A stretch of 64,000 bases of DNA from Dendrophyllia cribrosa (lineage: Eukaryota > Cnidaria > Anthozoa > Scleractinia > Dendrophylliidae), in assembly GCA_024195265.1 (NCBI GenBank), contig JAJLRJ010000011.1, positions 62,001 to 126,000 of the forward strand. Reading direction: 5' to 3'. Every line of letters begins with the position of its first letter. Within the stretch, counting starts at the first letter, position 1. The position numbers were made by a program, and so were the translations under genes. Of this stretch, positions 1 through 13,200 are shown one piece after another. Under the pieces are notes generated by a model. The model saw only the letters and a program-made list of their open reading frames with translations, did not search any database and was not told the origin of the DNA.

Positions 1-667
1 TTTCGTCACCTTGCTTATCACTGTTTGTTTTTCTGCTGGTGGGAAGTATTAAACGAAGGACTAGGTGGAACCCGCGCGTGATATTGTGTGAAATTTAGTA
101 CAAAACGCGAGTGCGAAACGGAAAAATTTTGCATTCTCGCCAGGTTTTAGAAATAGTATTGCAATCTTCTGATGCATATGCTGTTTTAAGGAAATGGTGT
201 GCTTAGTAAGGTAGGTAATTAACGCGCAGATTACCAGTGTGGTTTACAAAATGCTCGCTAGGCATGTCTGTCGGTTTTGTGGCCCATTGACCTCGCTCCC
301 CTGTGCCTCCAGTGGGACCGAAGGCCATTGTTACTGTAATAGAAAGGAAATTGTGTTCTTGCAATAAATGCAGGCACGTTTGACTTCAAATAATTGCAAA
401 GCAAAATGAAACAAATGCTAAGCAAAATGAAACAAAAGCTACAATGGTATATACTCGGTGGCGAATTCAGATTTTACCACAATTGTCGGTAATCTCGCAA
501 TCTGATTGGTCGATGCGGGTGGTAAATGAGAGTACAGACAACGGTGCTGACGCTAACATCACGCAATGCAAGTTATAGACAACGCTTGCTCGCGCAATGC
601 ATCACGTTTTGTAACGAAACTTCGATTTTCCTTGTATTTTTTTTCTAAATATTGTGGTAAAAAACAG
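1..667. other. no gene recognised
   Basis: I see no convincing coding exon, RNA gene or repeat with clear ends here. The stretch is AT-rich with several short CG-containing patches; the small open frames have no recognisable domain. Confidence 0.5.
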
Positions 668-842
668 ATTTCCACCGGTTTTCCGTGGTGTGGACTCTTA
701 TTTACCACGATTTACGTCATCACATGGTCAAAACTTGTTGCTGACTCACTCGGCTGCGCCTCGTGAGTCCACAACATTTTGACCATGCGATGACGTAAAT
801 CGTGGTAAATAAGAGTCCACACCACGGAAAACCGGTGGAAAT
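668..842. repeat. palindromic MITE
   Basis: The two halves are inverted copies of each other: it begins ATTTCCACCGGTTTTC and ends with the complement. The arms run about 55 bp and include GTGGTGTGGACTC and ATTTACGTCATC. The loop is itself partly self-complementary (CATGGTCAAAA / TTTTGACCATG). No coding capacity. Confidence 0.85.
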
Positions 843-1134
843 TTGCTAACTCCATCGAAGCGGGGAGGGGAGGGGGGCGGAGTGAATAAGGGGGGTGGGG
901 CGGAGGGAAATGTTCGGACACTGAAAAAAATTTCGGCAGTTCCAATTCCGGCCTTTTTTGGCGAGATAACGGGAGGGGAACCTCTCTCTTTAGGTCGAAC
1001 ATGTCACCTGGTCACTCTATGTCTACGAAGTGTTTGCAGGAGCTCAGTGGAAAATTATAGAGGGGAATCGACAATATTTGGAGAGGGTATAAAAACCGCT
1101 TCTGGGAACAAATACCCTGATTTTCGGAGCTAAA

Positions 1135-1877
1135 TTCACGGTGGGCACAGATTCACTCGAAATCGCTCACCATTTCGCGATATAACTTTTTCCGTTTTGA
1201 TGTTGTTAACATGAAATTTCACAACAGCACAGAACTCATCATTTTCACAAATTAAATATTTTTTGTTTTTCCATTTTTGCAATTTTTGGCGGGAAAATGA
1301 CGTCATAAAGTTGGCGCCAAAAAAATAACTTAGTATTATGGGATATGTAATGACAATTTCTGAAAGCACTCGCCGCAAGCATCTCAAAACTGAAAAAATC
1401 TGGTAAATACGTTGATCCGATCAAAACATATGACGTTTCAAAATTTGAACTCCCCGCACATTATCTGCGGGGGCAGGAGCCGGCGGGGGTCAAAGGTCAT
1501 TTAGAATCAAATTGACTGAAAAACTTGCGCTTCATTCAACTTTAACAGTTTTGAACCTAGGAAGCTGAAATTTTACAACAATATAGAAGTTATCATTCGC
1601 AAAAATCGTATGTTTTTTGTTTTTTAAATTTCAAGTATTTTGGCGGGAAAATGACGTCACAAAGATGGCGCCAAAATTTGAAATTAGTATTATGGGATAT
1701 CTGATGACAGTTTCTGAAAGAACACGCCATAATAATTTCAAAAGTGAAAAAAGTTCGTTAATATGTTGATGAGATCCAAAGATACCACATTTCGAAAATT
1801 GATGGGCCCCTGATTTCCGCCATTTTGTTAGCACGCGAATGGTGAGCGATTTTGAGTGAATCTGTGCCCACCGTGAA
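1135..1877. repeat. TIR element with an internal direct duplication
   Basis: About 45-bp terminal inverted repeats (TTCACGGTGGGCACAG at the left, its complement at the right). Inside, a unit of roughly 215 bp occurs twice in direct orientation (about 1190-1400 and 1540-1760); both copies carry GGCGGGAAAATGACGTCA and TTAGTATTATGGGATAT. Non-coding; a non-autonomous DNA transposon of unknown superfamily. Confidence 0.75.
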
Positions 1878-2085
1878 ATATGCGATTTTACCTTTCTATT
1901 TACCTTTATATTCAGATGACAAAAATGACGAAAATCTACACCCATTTTCAAACCAAAATTGTCAAATTACATTCCCATTTTCAGAGAAAACAGCTCGAAA
2001 ACCATTTCCACTGGGTTGCACAAACCATCAGTTTGTTGCGTTGTGTTGCCGGCGAGTCACTATAAAACTGTGTACATTCACTTAA

Positions 2086-2309
2086 AGGGATAGTATCACG
2101 AGGTCGAAACTTGAAAACGTCGACCCACTTTTCAAGTTTGATTCCGCAAATTCAAAAAGGCCGTCGAGAAGTGGAGGTATTTGTTAAATCAAAAAATCCG
2201 TTTTGATAGCCAGAAGAAAGAAAAAATCACTTTTAACAGTGATATGTCCAAAATTCCGGTGCAAGAATAGTGAACAGTGCCGCGCGTGGAACCTCGTGAT
2301 ACTATCCCT
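2086..2309. mobile_element. TTAA-flanked non-autonomous element, copy 1
   Basis: Starts AGGGATAGTATCACGAGG, ends with its complement, and has TTAA on both sides (2082-2085 and 2310-2313). The TTAA duplication and AGGG ends fit Kolobok or piggyBac-type DNA transposons. It is an inverted copy of 3175-3405. No coding capacity. Confidence 0.85.
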
Positions 2310-2339
2310 TTAACTTCCATATAAAAATTAACGGGTGTG

Positions 2340-2620
2340 CTCGTGGGAATCTCGTTTAACGGTGGCTCAAATGGATTTTTACCCCTAAGAGGAACCAATT
2401 CTAAAACAACGCATGAACTGACACTTTGACAATTTTTAATAGGGATAGAGATTCTACTCTTTAAGATTGTTGCATTGATTGCATTATCATAAATCTCTAT
2501 GCTAACGGTGGTCATTTAAGATTTTAGCACCCTAAGCGGTACCAATCTACAATGGTACGACGAGCACCCCCGTCATTTTTATTTGGGGGTCGCCCCGGGC
2601 AGTCAACACCCTTCAAAGAA
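2340..2620. repeat. dispersed repeat sharing GGTACCGCTTAGGGTG with 23670-23890
   Basis: The complement of this stretch resembles 23670-23890. Shared blocks are GATTGGTACCGCTTAGGGTG, the CTCGTCGTA block and 'TTTTTACCCCTAAGAGG-like' text. Ends are not well defined. Confidence 0.55.
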
Positions 2621-2740
2621 GACATGGCCCCAGGCTATGAGTGGTGTCTGTCCTCGATAAAAAGAACTAAAGAGGTTTTTGAAGTTCGAGCCTCTGACCG
2701 ATATAGGTGCATCTTTATTTACAATTATCGCCTCGTAAGC

Positions 2741-2884
2741 TAGCCTGTTCCAGGCGTTCAGATAGTGGGGAAAGCGTGAATAGTTGGGGAAGGCGCGAAG
2801 AAAAGCGAGCGAAAAAATTGCGGGGAGGCTGGGGAGAGTAAGCGCAATTTTTTCGCTCGCTTCTTGAACGCCTGGAACAGGCTA
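2741..2884. mobile_element. 144-bp MITE with a 9-bp target duplication
   Basis: Ends TAGCCTGTTCCAGGCGTTC and complement (19 bp); the inner part is also self-complementary around AAAAGCGAGCGAAAAAATTG. The flanks CTCGTAAGC and CTCGTTAGC look like a 9-bp target duplication with one mismatch, as in Mutator-like elements. The superfamily is inferred from the duplication length only. Confidence 0.75.
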
Positions 2885-3174
2885 CTCGTTAGCACATATT
2901 CACATTAGCAACGTGACACATTCCGAATATTGAGATAATATAGCACAATTAGCTTTTTCCAGAAATTTAAGCCCAATATACTCAATATTCTTTGTGCTCA
3001 TGTTATTTTTAAAACTTAAAATTGTACAAAGAACGAATGGCTCGTTCAGTTCGCGCTTTTGCCACCCAGTAATTTTGCAGTTTTTCCTTAAACATTGCAT
3101 GGAAAGAGCTAATGAATTGCAAAGAATACTAAGTTTAACAAGCTCTTTCAACTTTTGAAGTCAATTCATATTAA

Positions 3175-3405
3175 AGGGGCAGTATCACGAGGTTCCACGT
3201 GCTGCACTGTTCACTATTCTTGCAACGGAATTTTGGACATATCACTGTTAAAAGTGATTTTTTCTTTCTTCCGGCTATCAAAAACGGATTTTTAATATTG
3301 ATTCAACAAATACCTCCACTTCTCGACGGCCTTTTTGAATTTGCGGAATCAAACTTGAAAAAGTGGGCCGACGTTTTCAAGTTTCGACCTCGTGATACTG
3401 CCCCT
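3175..3405. mobile_element. TTAA-flanked non-autonomous element, copy 2
   Basis: Starts AGGGGCAGTATCACGAGG, ends with its complement, with TTAA at 3171-3174 and 3406-3409. The interior is the complement of 2086-2309 with scattered differences, so the two copies lie head-to-head about 870 bp apart. Confidence 0.85.
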
Positions 3406-3769
3406 TTAAGCACGATGCCTTCTCTACGCAAGAAGCAAAATCTAACAGTGACGTTAGCAAAGTTTCGCCTGTACTTCTGTGATCATGTCATCAAAGACGT
3501 CTACGCTACCCATTCTAATTTATCTAACTGATAGTATATTCACATCTCTCAACTATTTATCGTAGTGTTGAGTGGTCCTCTGCATTTAAACGTTTTATAC
3601 ATTTCCTTTTGTTAGTTAGTCTGTTTTTGTTTTTGCGTTTTTTCACAGTTGCATTTACAATTTCTTTACTTATTCTAAAAAGGCGGTTTTAGCAAGGATG
3701 AATTGCTCTCAGGCTAGCAACATGTTCTCCATTGACTCCATTGTGTGGAAAAAAGTCCGATCCCTCAAT

Positions 3770-3789
3770 CCCCCCCCCCCCCCCCCCCC
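3770..3789. repeat. poly-C tract
   Basis: Twenty consecutive C residues. Similar G/C homopolymers occur at 16200-16219, 23889-23907, 32552-32573 and elsewhere in this window. Confidence 0.95.
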
Positions 3790-4293
3790 TCCCACTTTGT
3801 CCCCTCTCACCCTCCGCTTGCAACGCATCGACAAAGTGTTGTGGAGAATTTCAGGCTTCATCTTCATCCAGTTTGTGTGCTTGTGTTTACTATAAACTTT
3901 TAAAATAGGGAGGAAAGGTTTTCGTTATCTGGGATTGTATAGAATTAGGCGTTGTAGTCCAGACAATATATGTTTCATTCATTTAAGCAGTACAAGACTG
4001 CATTATGCAATAAGCTTATGTTTGCACTTATTGGTCGCTCAAATGGGGTTTATTTGCGCCCGCGCGGCGCGCGCAGGAATAATAAATTTTGCAAGCCGAT
4101 CTAGCTGCGATATCAAAACATTAAATTTCTTGTGATCAGCACATGTTGTGCCAGTTGTTTAAGCACTGCAGGACATTTGAGAAATTTGCAAGTTTAAAAA
4201 CCTTTTTGTTTCGCTTAAATTGCTTTATTCATGGTTTATATGTGTGAATAACATCACTCGAGCAGCGAGTCGCGGTAATTGAGCACTTCGAAA

Positions 4294-7200
4294 ATGGCCG
4301 AGGTAATTCTAGCCTGTTTCCGTTTATGTATGATCTTCAACAAGCACGTAGTTTATTCATAAGTTATCCCTGCGTGATGGTATCGCTAAATATCTACTGA
4401 ACGTTATATTCTTGGCTTTGATTGCAGAATTTCTTAAAAACAGGCTGTATTTCGATGCAAATTAATCGCTCCGAGTTGCAGAAGGTTCGAGTTAAGTTGT
4501 CGCGCGATGCCTTGACTATACAGAAGGAAGGCGGTGGGAGCATTTCCACGGTTTCAACGCAACCGATCCAACCAGAGGTGAGCTGATATAAAGTGTTTTC
4601 TATTTGTTCTGACATTTCATTCAAGTTTATTATAAGTCAATCCACTAAGAGTATTTTAACACGACGTCTCGTTATTAGCAAAGATCAACTTCATGAAAAA
4701 AAAAATGTTGAAGTGTCATTTGCAAATGACTTCACTGCACGAAATGGACACCACCGTTCGATTTCTCTCAGCTGTTCGATTGTTATTTAGTTTCCTATTG
4801 ACTTCCTTTTCGCATTCATTTATATTTATACCGAACAGGATAAAAATAATTCAATGTATTCACTAATTTCCCAGCTAGGCGTCACCGCTGGTGTTGTAGC
4901 AGTACATCAGCTTTTAATTTTCATTCTTCTTTGAAAGCCGGGTGGTCGAAGTTGTAAATACAGAAGCTAAGCTTAAGCTTCATGGAAGCGAATTGGAAAT
5001 CACACAGATGACTCCTTACTATTATTTCCTTTGTTTCTCCTTTGCTCTCATCGACATATTTGCATGTAAATTCCGATCTGAAAAATCATGTTTAATTTCT
5101 GTTGTCTGTCTTATTAAAAATATCACAGCGAGATAATCAGCTCGGCTAAAGAAATTCTTTATGGCCGCATTTCAGCTGCATTTAGTAAATACGGAGACGT
5201 TTTTAACACTTTGGGGATTTTGAACTTACTGATGTATAACAATAATAAATCATTGTTTGTTTGCAAGTGTAAACTCATGAATTTCTCAGCATATTCATGG
5301 CATTTCATTTACCCAGCTCTTGAGTGGTGCAGATAACTTGTCATTTAGACATTTGTCATTTTTTATCAGCGATAAACTTTACACAGACATGTAAAACAAA
5401 CGCTTCGTCACGAAACCTCAAGCTGATTTTACAAAAACGTTTTGAAACTACAGGGTACTGATAGAATATTATAATAATTATTATCAGTTAATTTACACAG
5501 AACAAGTAATTAAAATTTGTTATTCGGTGACAAATGATAAATTCAGTTCTATGTTAAATTAATTAGTTAACTTGTGTATCTCGTTGTCTTTCAAATATTG
5601 AAATCAAACTTTGTTTTTTTGTGCTTTCATGGATGAAATTGATTGTAGAACCACTAAAAAAAAATAAAGCACCACTGGATAGATTCTAGAATCTGTGTAC
5701 TTAGGAGAATCTTACTGAATAAGAACGGATCCTTTTGTTTTCATATGCCTTCTACGAAACGATCAAGGATATGTAAATAAATGTCCAGGTATTCTAGAAT
5801 CACTCCACACCACTAAAGTACCACAGCAGTACTGCTGACAAGCTTTATTTTTAATTTAAATGGTCACTCTTAGGTTTTTAACTTGTGAACATGCAAAGCA
5901 CTAAACAAGTAACAGTTTATTTTTGTATTTTATTTATACATGTAGACTCCACTATGCAAAATGGGAAAAAGTATGTAAATTTTTACTCAGGGTTGATCAG
6001 CTGTAAATATTGAGCCTGTGATATGTAATGGTCATCTGCCTTACCCATGGGGATGGCATAGAAGAGGGGAGAGGGTGGGGAGTTGGATGCAGGGGGTTGG
6101 GGTCAGTGGAGTAAAATGCCTGGAAAGATTTCCGTATAACCCCAACATTAGTTATGCATACTTTTCTCAAAACTAAAACAAAAGCCAAAACAATAAAACG
6201 CCTGAAGAAAAACAATAGCGCATACATGTATAATTAATGTATGGGGTTGTACGGAAATCTTACCAAATGCCTAGGAGAGGGGTGGGTCCAAAGGTTTTTC
6301 ATATTAAGTATTGTTCCACATAAGAACGATAGCAAACTTCATTGTTCTGTGGCATTAGCTCTTTCCCACATAGAATATCTTTGATTTCAAGAATAGAGGA
6401 GGAGCTGATGGTTAATAATTATATTTCATTATAAAAATAAAGAAAATCCATTTGCGTCAAATAAGTTTTAGGAAATGTTCGTGCTTAACCAATCAGAATA
6501 GCAGAAGACAATAGCTAATAATTTTGCTTCTTTGATGAAGTTCCCCAAATACAATTTCTTTTAAAAATTGTATGTTGTGTGATTGGGTCTCAAATTACTT
6601 GAAACCTTAAAAAAATTAGACAAAATGCACCTTGAACCTTAACTTTTTAGCGGTTTTTGAGTCTAGGCCAATGAGATCACTAGTTGTAAACAATGAAAAA
6701 TCTTGACATTCCATCGTGTTTGACATTCCATTGCCGTTCAGCGCTATCCTTCTTATGCGGATCATTACTTAATGAGTTGGCTCAAAGGAGCCGTTGATTA
6801 CGATCCACAGGCACAAACATAAGAATCATTTTGCACAGCTTAATAAACTGCACCAAGGTAACAACATACTGCTAGATAGTTTTCTTTTTAGTGGAAACAC
6901 ATAATATTTCATCCTCAGATTAACACAAACTGGGCTTGAAAAAACTTCCAGCTTGCCCTTTGGACAAGCATTTCTTAAATTTTGCTTACCCCATGCAGGC
7001 AGCTTGCCAAATTTTACATTTTTGTTTGCGTTAACATCATTATTTAGTCAGAGGATGGCTTGTCTGGGCCTTGCCCGTCTGGCTATCTCTATCTTCAGTA
7101 TTCATTCACAGATGCAGAAAATAAACAATTTTAAGGAAATCAATGAATTTTACCTTTTAGAGTACAAATGGCAAACCTGACTCACCAACATGGAAAAAAT

Positions 7201-10200
7201 CACCACCAGGGGTAAGTCGAGAAAAGAAAGCGAAGATTGTTTAATTGTCTAAAAGAGTTTGTGGTTTGATTTTCTAACCAGAGTAAGGGCAGCAGAGAAA
7301 TGGTGTTCCTGCGGGGGCTGGGTTCTGGTTAGCTTCGCAGGGTTAAACCCCACTGATCGCTTAACATGAGGTCGCTTTGCTTCATAGTTTTCACCATGTT
7401 GTTATTGCTGGTGTTTCCCACCCCTCCCACCCCCTTCTCAATCCCTGCTGCTGTGATCTGTGCTGCCGGTACCTTGGCTTATATAGGAATCGTGTTTTTA
7501 ATTTCTAATACACCATGTAATTGTTTTCTTTTATTTTCAGAGCACAAATGGGGATGCTCATTCCCCAACGCAGAAGAAACTTCCCCCATCAGGGGTAGGT
7601 GTAATACAATTCAGCCTTGTTTTGGGGATGCAGTGTTAAGCCCAAGGGGGAGGGGGGGGGGGGTAGGCATATGTGAGGCATTTGACTTTTCTAAAGAATT
7701 TTTGTTCAAAATGCCCACCCTAGGACCAAGGTAAAGATGAAGACACACCCATGCCATATGTGACCTACTTGGTCGGAGCTTAACCAAGCTTGAAACTACT
7801 AGGAGTATTGTTACTCCCCCTTGGATGGGATGCTAGTCCATCACAGGGTGACCTGATTTATATACTCTGAAGTGACTAGGAGTATTGTTACTTCCCCCTG
7901 GATGAGATGCTAGTCCATCATAACGCAATCCTAATTTTGTGTTGGTTTCCCTGTGCCTTGCATGCAGAAAAATTTGAGATTTTTTGGTGTCCGGTCTTCC
8001 AAATGGCCACCCCTATTGCTTTTTTCAGGAGCTCATTTCCGCCGGAAACCTTCGAACACGTCTCTATAATCTCCGTTTACTGCTAGTAGGGTAACTTGGT
8101 TTATATATGTTGTGGTTTAATTTTTGTTTTGGTTTGAAAATTTTCAAACCAGTTTAATTTTTATTTTCCCTTGTCTGAGATTCATTATCATAATCTGGGA
8201 CAAAGGAAAATGAAAATCAAACTGGTTTGAAAATTTTTAAACCAAAAAAAAAATTGAACCACAACATATACATGTACCGTGAAGTGACTAGGAGTATTGC
8301 TACTTCCACCCTGGATGGGATGCTGGTCCATCACAGGGTCCAGGTCCATCACAGACCTGGTTTATATACTGTGAAGTGGCAGGAGTATTACTACTCCCCC
8401 CTGGATGGGATGCTAGTCCATCACAGGGTGACCTGGTTTATATACTATGAAATGACTAGGATTAGTGTTACCTACACAAACTGTGCATAAAACTAATGAA
8501 TAATTAAAATCTTATTTGATTAATCACTCCAAGATACATGGTGTATGTAAATTTTTCTTACTGATTTAATAAGTTATTTCTGAAAATTTGCCTTTTTAAA
8601 ATTTTCAGATTGCCGCAATAAAATTATTGCTTATTTGGATATTGTTCTGCCCCTAGGAGAGAAAAGTTAAAGTTGTGAGAAGAAAAGTTGGAGGACTGGG
8701 AATGAGCATAAAGGTAAATGTTTAAGACTAACTACCAGTTAACCGCGGTCAAACAAGAAAAAATTTGCAAAAGTTGAGCAAAGTAATTAAAAAGTTAAGG
8801 TTGTCATTTTCACTGTTTAAAGTTTAATATATTGCCAATACACTGTCATTTTACCAAACGTTTTGAAAGTTTACTAAAAAGTGAACTGCAGAATTGTTGG
8901 CGCCATTTGCCAACATAATTTTGATCAGGCGCAAAGAGTTTTAGTCAGTTTTCAATGGAAAAAAGATCATCATTTTGAGAAAACTTAACAGATAGTTACG
9001 TCAACCATTTTTTTCACACGTCCTTGCCCTTTTTTCCATAAAATAAAATCCCACTAAATAAAACAAAAAACGTCTTGGACGTTTGACCACGGTGGAAACT
9101 ACCAGTACTGTGAGGATGATGTGGATCACCTACAATACCAGATTCCTTTGTAATTAAATTAATTGAGGGGGGGGGGGGGGTGGGGTGAGTGAATCAAACC
9201 AACAAATGTTCTGTAGGGAGGAGAGGGTTTTATTTTGGTACTAAGTTCAATGTTACAATGTGTTGCCATTAAAATACTTCTTTTGTAGGGTGGACAGGAA
9301 AGTAAACTTCCGATAGCTATATCAAGAATATACAAGGACCAAGCAGGTATTAACCGAGGAAATCATTTCATAATGATGGAGCAAAGCCAAATCAAATTTT
9401 GTTTTGTTTTGTTTAGCTCCACATGCTTTAGCCTGATTATCAGATGTTCTGAGGTTGCTCAATCACCCCTCTCCCCGTCTGATGTCCTTTATTTCAGGGC
9501 TTGTTATTAGGTAGCCTGCATAGCAGGCATCGGGCAGAAGGGAACTGGGGAGAGAGGGAAAGGACGCCTGCAATAAAGATACTGATTGGCTAATTCACAC
9601 TGGGTGGTAAACATAGTAAATTCCCACGTGAAGTCATCCATGCGTAAAAGCACATGCCAGTTTCTGATTGGTGAACATATTGACAGTTGACGTAATTCAA
9701 TTACAAGGAAATCGGTGGGCGTAATGCGAATAGCCCGGGTCTTACAGCAAACGTTCCTTCCGCCTCTCTCACTCTCCTTTTTTGCACCCCCTACCCCCTC
9801 CCTGTTCACGCCTGCCATGCAGCCATTTATTAGGTCACTTGACTGTTCTATATTTCAACAAATCAGAGTATGTTTAGTTCCATTTTTGAAATTACTGATA
9901 GAAAAAAATGTTTAACCCTTTAAGCCCTAAGAGTGATCAGCATCAAATTTCTCCTTGTTATATCAATGCCCTATCAATCAAAAAGGTCGTGAGAATTAAG
10001 GAAATGATCCCACAAGATGAATTCTCTTGATATCCAAACAATTTCTTCCCACTACTTCTGTAATAATCGTAATTAAGCGAATAAATCGTTTTGAACTCAA
10101 CTTGTTTAATCGTCTCTCGAAGTCTCGTATACAAGTGAGCACATGCTCTAGATAGTCACATGACCTTTCCATATAAGGAAAGCGTTACTTATGTGTCACG

Positions 10201-13200
10201 AAATCTAAAATCTAAACAATGTTTCTACACGATTCTCACACTCCCCACTTTTGACTCACTGTAGTGGTCAAACAAATAAACTCAATTTATCGACTCATCA
10301 AAGTTCAAAATCAAAGTCAAACGTTTACTGATTCAAATGTTCAAGAGTTCCCTTCTTGAGATTTCCCCTCGAATTGCTGCACTTCGGCGGGGTCGCTGGT
10401 TGGCTGGATTGCTGTGATTCTCTAGTTGCAGTCGTTGTACTTGGGAACTTGCATGCTGCGGTACTTGATTGCTGGTTGATTCAGCTCGTACTTCGAGTGG
10501 GACCAAATGTTGTACCACTCTCCTTAAACGCTGGATCTTCCCTTTGCTGCTTGTTGTCTTGACGATAGCCGCTCGGACCTTTTCATCTTCTCCTGGGAGT
10601 AATTCTTCGACCTTGCCCAGTTTCCAAAATGCTCGGGAAGTCGAGTCGTCTTTCACAATGACAATGTCACCGACAGTTATGGCAGCAGGATCGCCATTCC
10701 GAGACTTTGCTGTAGAGTTCTCTCATAAACTCAACAAGTATTCTCGTTTCCACTGCTTTGTGAATTGTTGCAACAAATGCTTGTGGTGTCGTTGTCTTCT
10801 TGTCAGTGTGTTGTGAGTGCTGATAATTTCGAAATGATCATCGTTTGGTAACACACTGATTTTGCGGCCACTGATCAATTGCGATGGCGTAAGGGGATGA
10901 GAAATAGACTCTTCATCGTCGTAGATGTAGGTGAGAGGACGCGAGTTAACAATGCCTTCTACTTCTACAAGTAGAGTGTTCAGTTCATCGTAGTTGAGAG
11001 TTGTTCTCCCCACTGTTTTCTTGATGCATCGCTTCACATTTTGGATCAGCCTCTCCCAGAAGCCTCCCCACCATGGGGCCTTCTCCACGATGAATCTCCA
11101 TGTCACTCGGTTATTTGAAAGATAGTGCTGAACTTCTGGAGAACGGACAATCTTCTGTACTTCCTTTGAGCCAGCTTTAAACGTTTTGGCGTTGTCGGAT
11201 ATCAGCGTTGAGGGTAATCCACGCCTGCTTGAAAACCGACGAAATGCTTGTAGGAATGCCTCCGCGCTCAAATCACATGTAAGTTCTAAGTGGACGGCAC
11301 GCGTTGTCGCACACGTGAATAAACAGACATAAACCTTCTGAGAAATCTTCTCGGTTGATTGCTGATCACTGGGACTCGTAATGTACAGTGGTCCAGCAAA
11401 GTCCAAACCAGTGTACGTGAACGGAGGAGAGTCAGCGACGCGAATGTCGGGCAAATCTGGGGTAGGCTGTGGTTTGAACGGCACGCCTTCGAACTTTCGG
11501 CAAATGATACATTCTTTCACGATTTTCTTTGTTGCTTCTCTACCACGTAACACCCAGTATTTTTCTCGCAGCGTTGTAAGCGTGTCCCTGACTCCATTGT
11601 GTTTGACCTTTGCATGGACATCTTTTATCAAAAGGTTTACAAAGTCATTCTTTGACGGTAGCAAAGCGGGATTCTTGCTCAGAGTAGGAAGGTCTGCATT
11701 GTTCAGTCTTCCCTTGCATCGTAGCACGCTTTCGTCGTCTAGATACAGTCCAAATTGATTGACTCTCGGTAATGGCGAGGACTGAGAATTCTTCGTCAGG
11801 AAATCGATCTCGGGTTTGAAATTGCTTGTTTGAACTGTTTTTATCCAGTACGTTTCGGCTTGGTTGATTTCGAGAGCACTTAACGCCTTTTCGGTTTTAC
11901 TGGAACTGTCGGACAGGGTGGACTTCAAGTTGTTGATAAATCGTAAGACGTATGCTGAAATGCGTAGCAATCTTGTCAGTGAGTTGTACTTCTTTGGATC
12001 AATAACTGCAACGAAGTCAACCAGAGTTGAATGTTCTTCAGCGTTCAGCAGAGAGTGAGTCACATTCGGGGGAACCTTAACCAACTCGGTCTCGGCTTCA
12101 TTGCTAGCTGTTTGCACTTGTATTGATTTCGGCCATTCACTCTCCGGTTTCTTCAGATAATCTGGCCCGTTCCACCATAGTGTGCTTTTCACAAGTTCCT
12201 TTCCGGAAAGCCCACGGGAAGGCAGGTCTGCTGGATTCTTGTCGCCTGGGCAGTGTTTCCATGTAGTTTCGGGTGAGATCTGGCGAATTTCTTGAACTCG
12301 ATTTTGAACGTATTGCTTCCATGGCTTCTCATGTTTGATCCAGTAGAGGACGGTGGTAGAATCCACCCAGAACGTAGGTTTGATTTCGCGTGGCAGTGAT
12401 TTCGACAGGGAACTGATAAGTCTAGCCGAAATTGTTGCACCAAGTAATTCCAATCTTGGTATGGTTTGCTGCTTTACGGGTGCCACTCTTGTTTTTGACG
12501 CAAGTAATTCGACTTCGACATGTCCATCTTCGTATTCAGAGCGCAAATAGACTGCAGCTGCATAGGCGTTCTTCGATGCATCACTGAAAGCGCGAATTTG
12601 AATGTCGGTTGGCACTTCACTTGAATTAAAGTAGCAGCGAGGTACACGCACATTGTTCAATTGCATCAGGCTAGACACAAAGTTCTTCCATAAAGTTTTA
12701 TGATTCGCTTGCAGCTCGACATCCCAATCTAATTTCTCCAAGCAGAGGGACTGAAAGTGACACTTCATGGTAATCGTAAAAGGACTCAAAAGTCCCAGCG
12801 GGTCAAATACTTTAGCTGTTAACTTCAACAGCGATCTTTTAGTGACTTGTAGTGTGTTTGCATACTCGATCAGTTCCGTAAAGTCAAATAACATTTCATC
12901 TGATACAGTGTCCCAGCAGACCCCAAGGGTCTTGACTAGTTTGTCTGGCACTTGACTGGGACCAGTTGTAGACTTTGTGAAGGATTCGTCTTCTTCTTTG
13001 ATTGGCTGATTTGCTTCGCATTCCTCAGTCTTCGTTTGCACTTCAGCTTCTTCCTCGCTGTTGATAAGTTGAATGAGAGTAGTGGAGTTTGAATTCCACT
13101 TCCTCAGGTTGAAACCTCCCTTCGCCATCAGTTCTTTCGTTTGTTGATGGATTTCAAATACTTCTTGCACAGTACTCCCACCAGCTAATAAGTCATCGAC

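Noticed and set aside
2552..2743. 63-codon frame near a G/C-rich block
   Set aside because: Falls in a dispersed repeat (copy at 23670-23890) and is not conserved between the copies.
7780..8470. CRISPR-like array
   Set aside because: Units are contiguous tandem repeats of about 75 bp without unique spacers, inside an intron of an animal gene.
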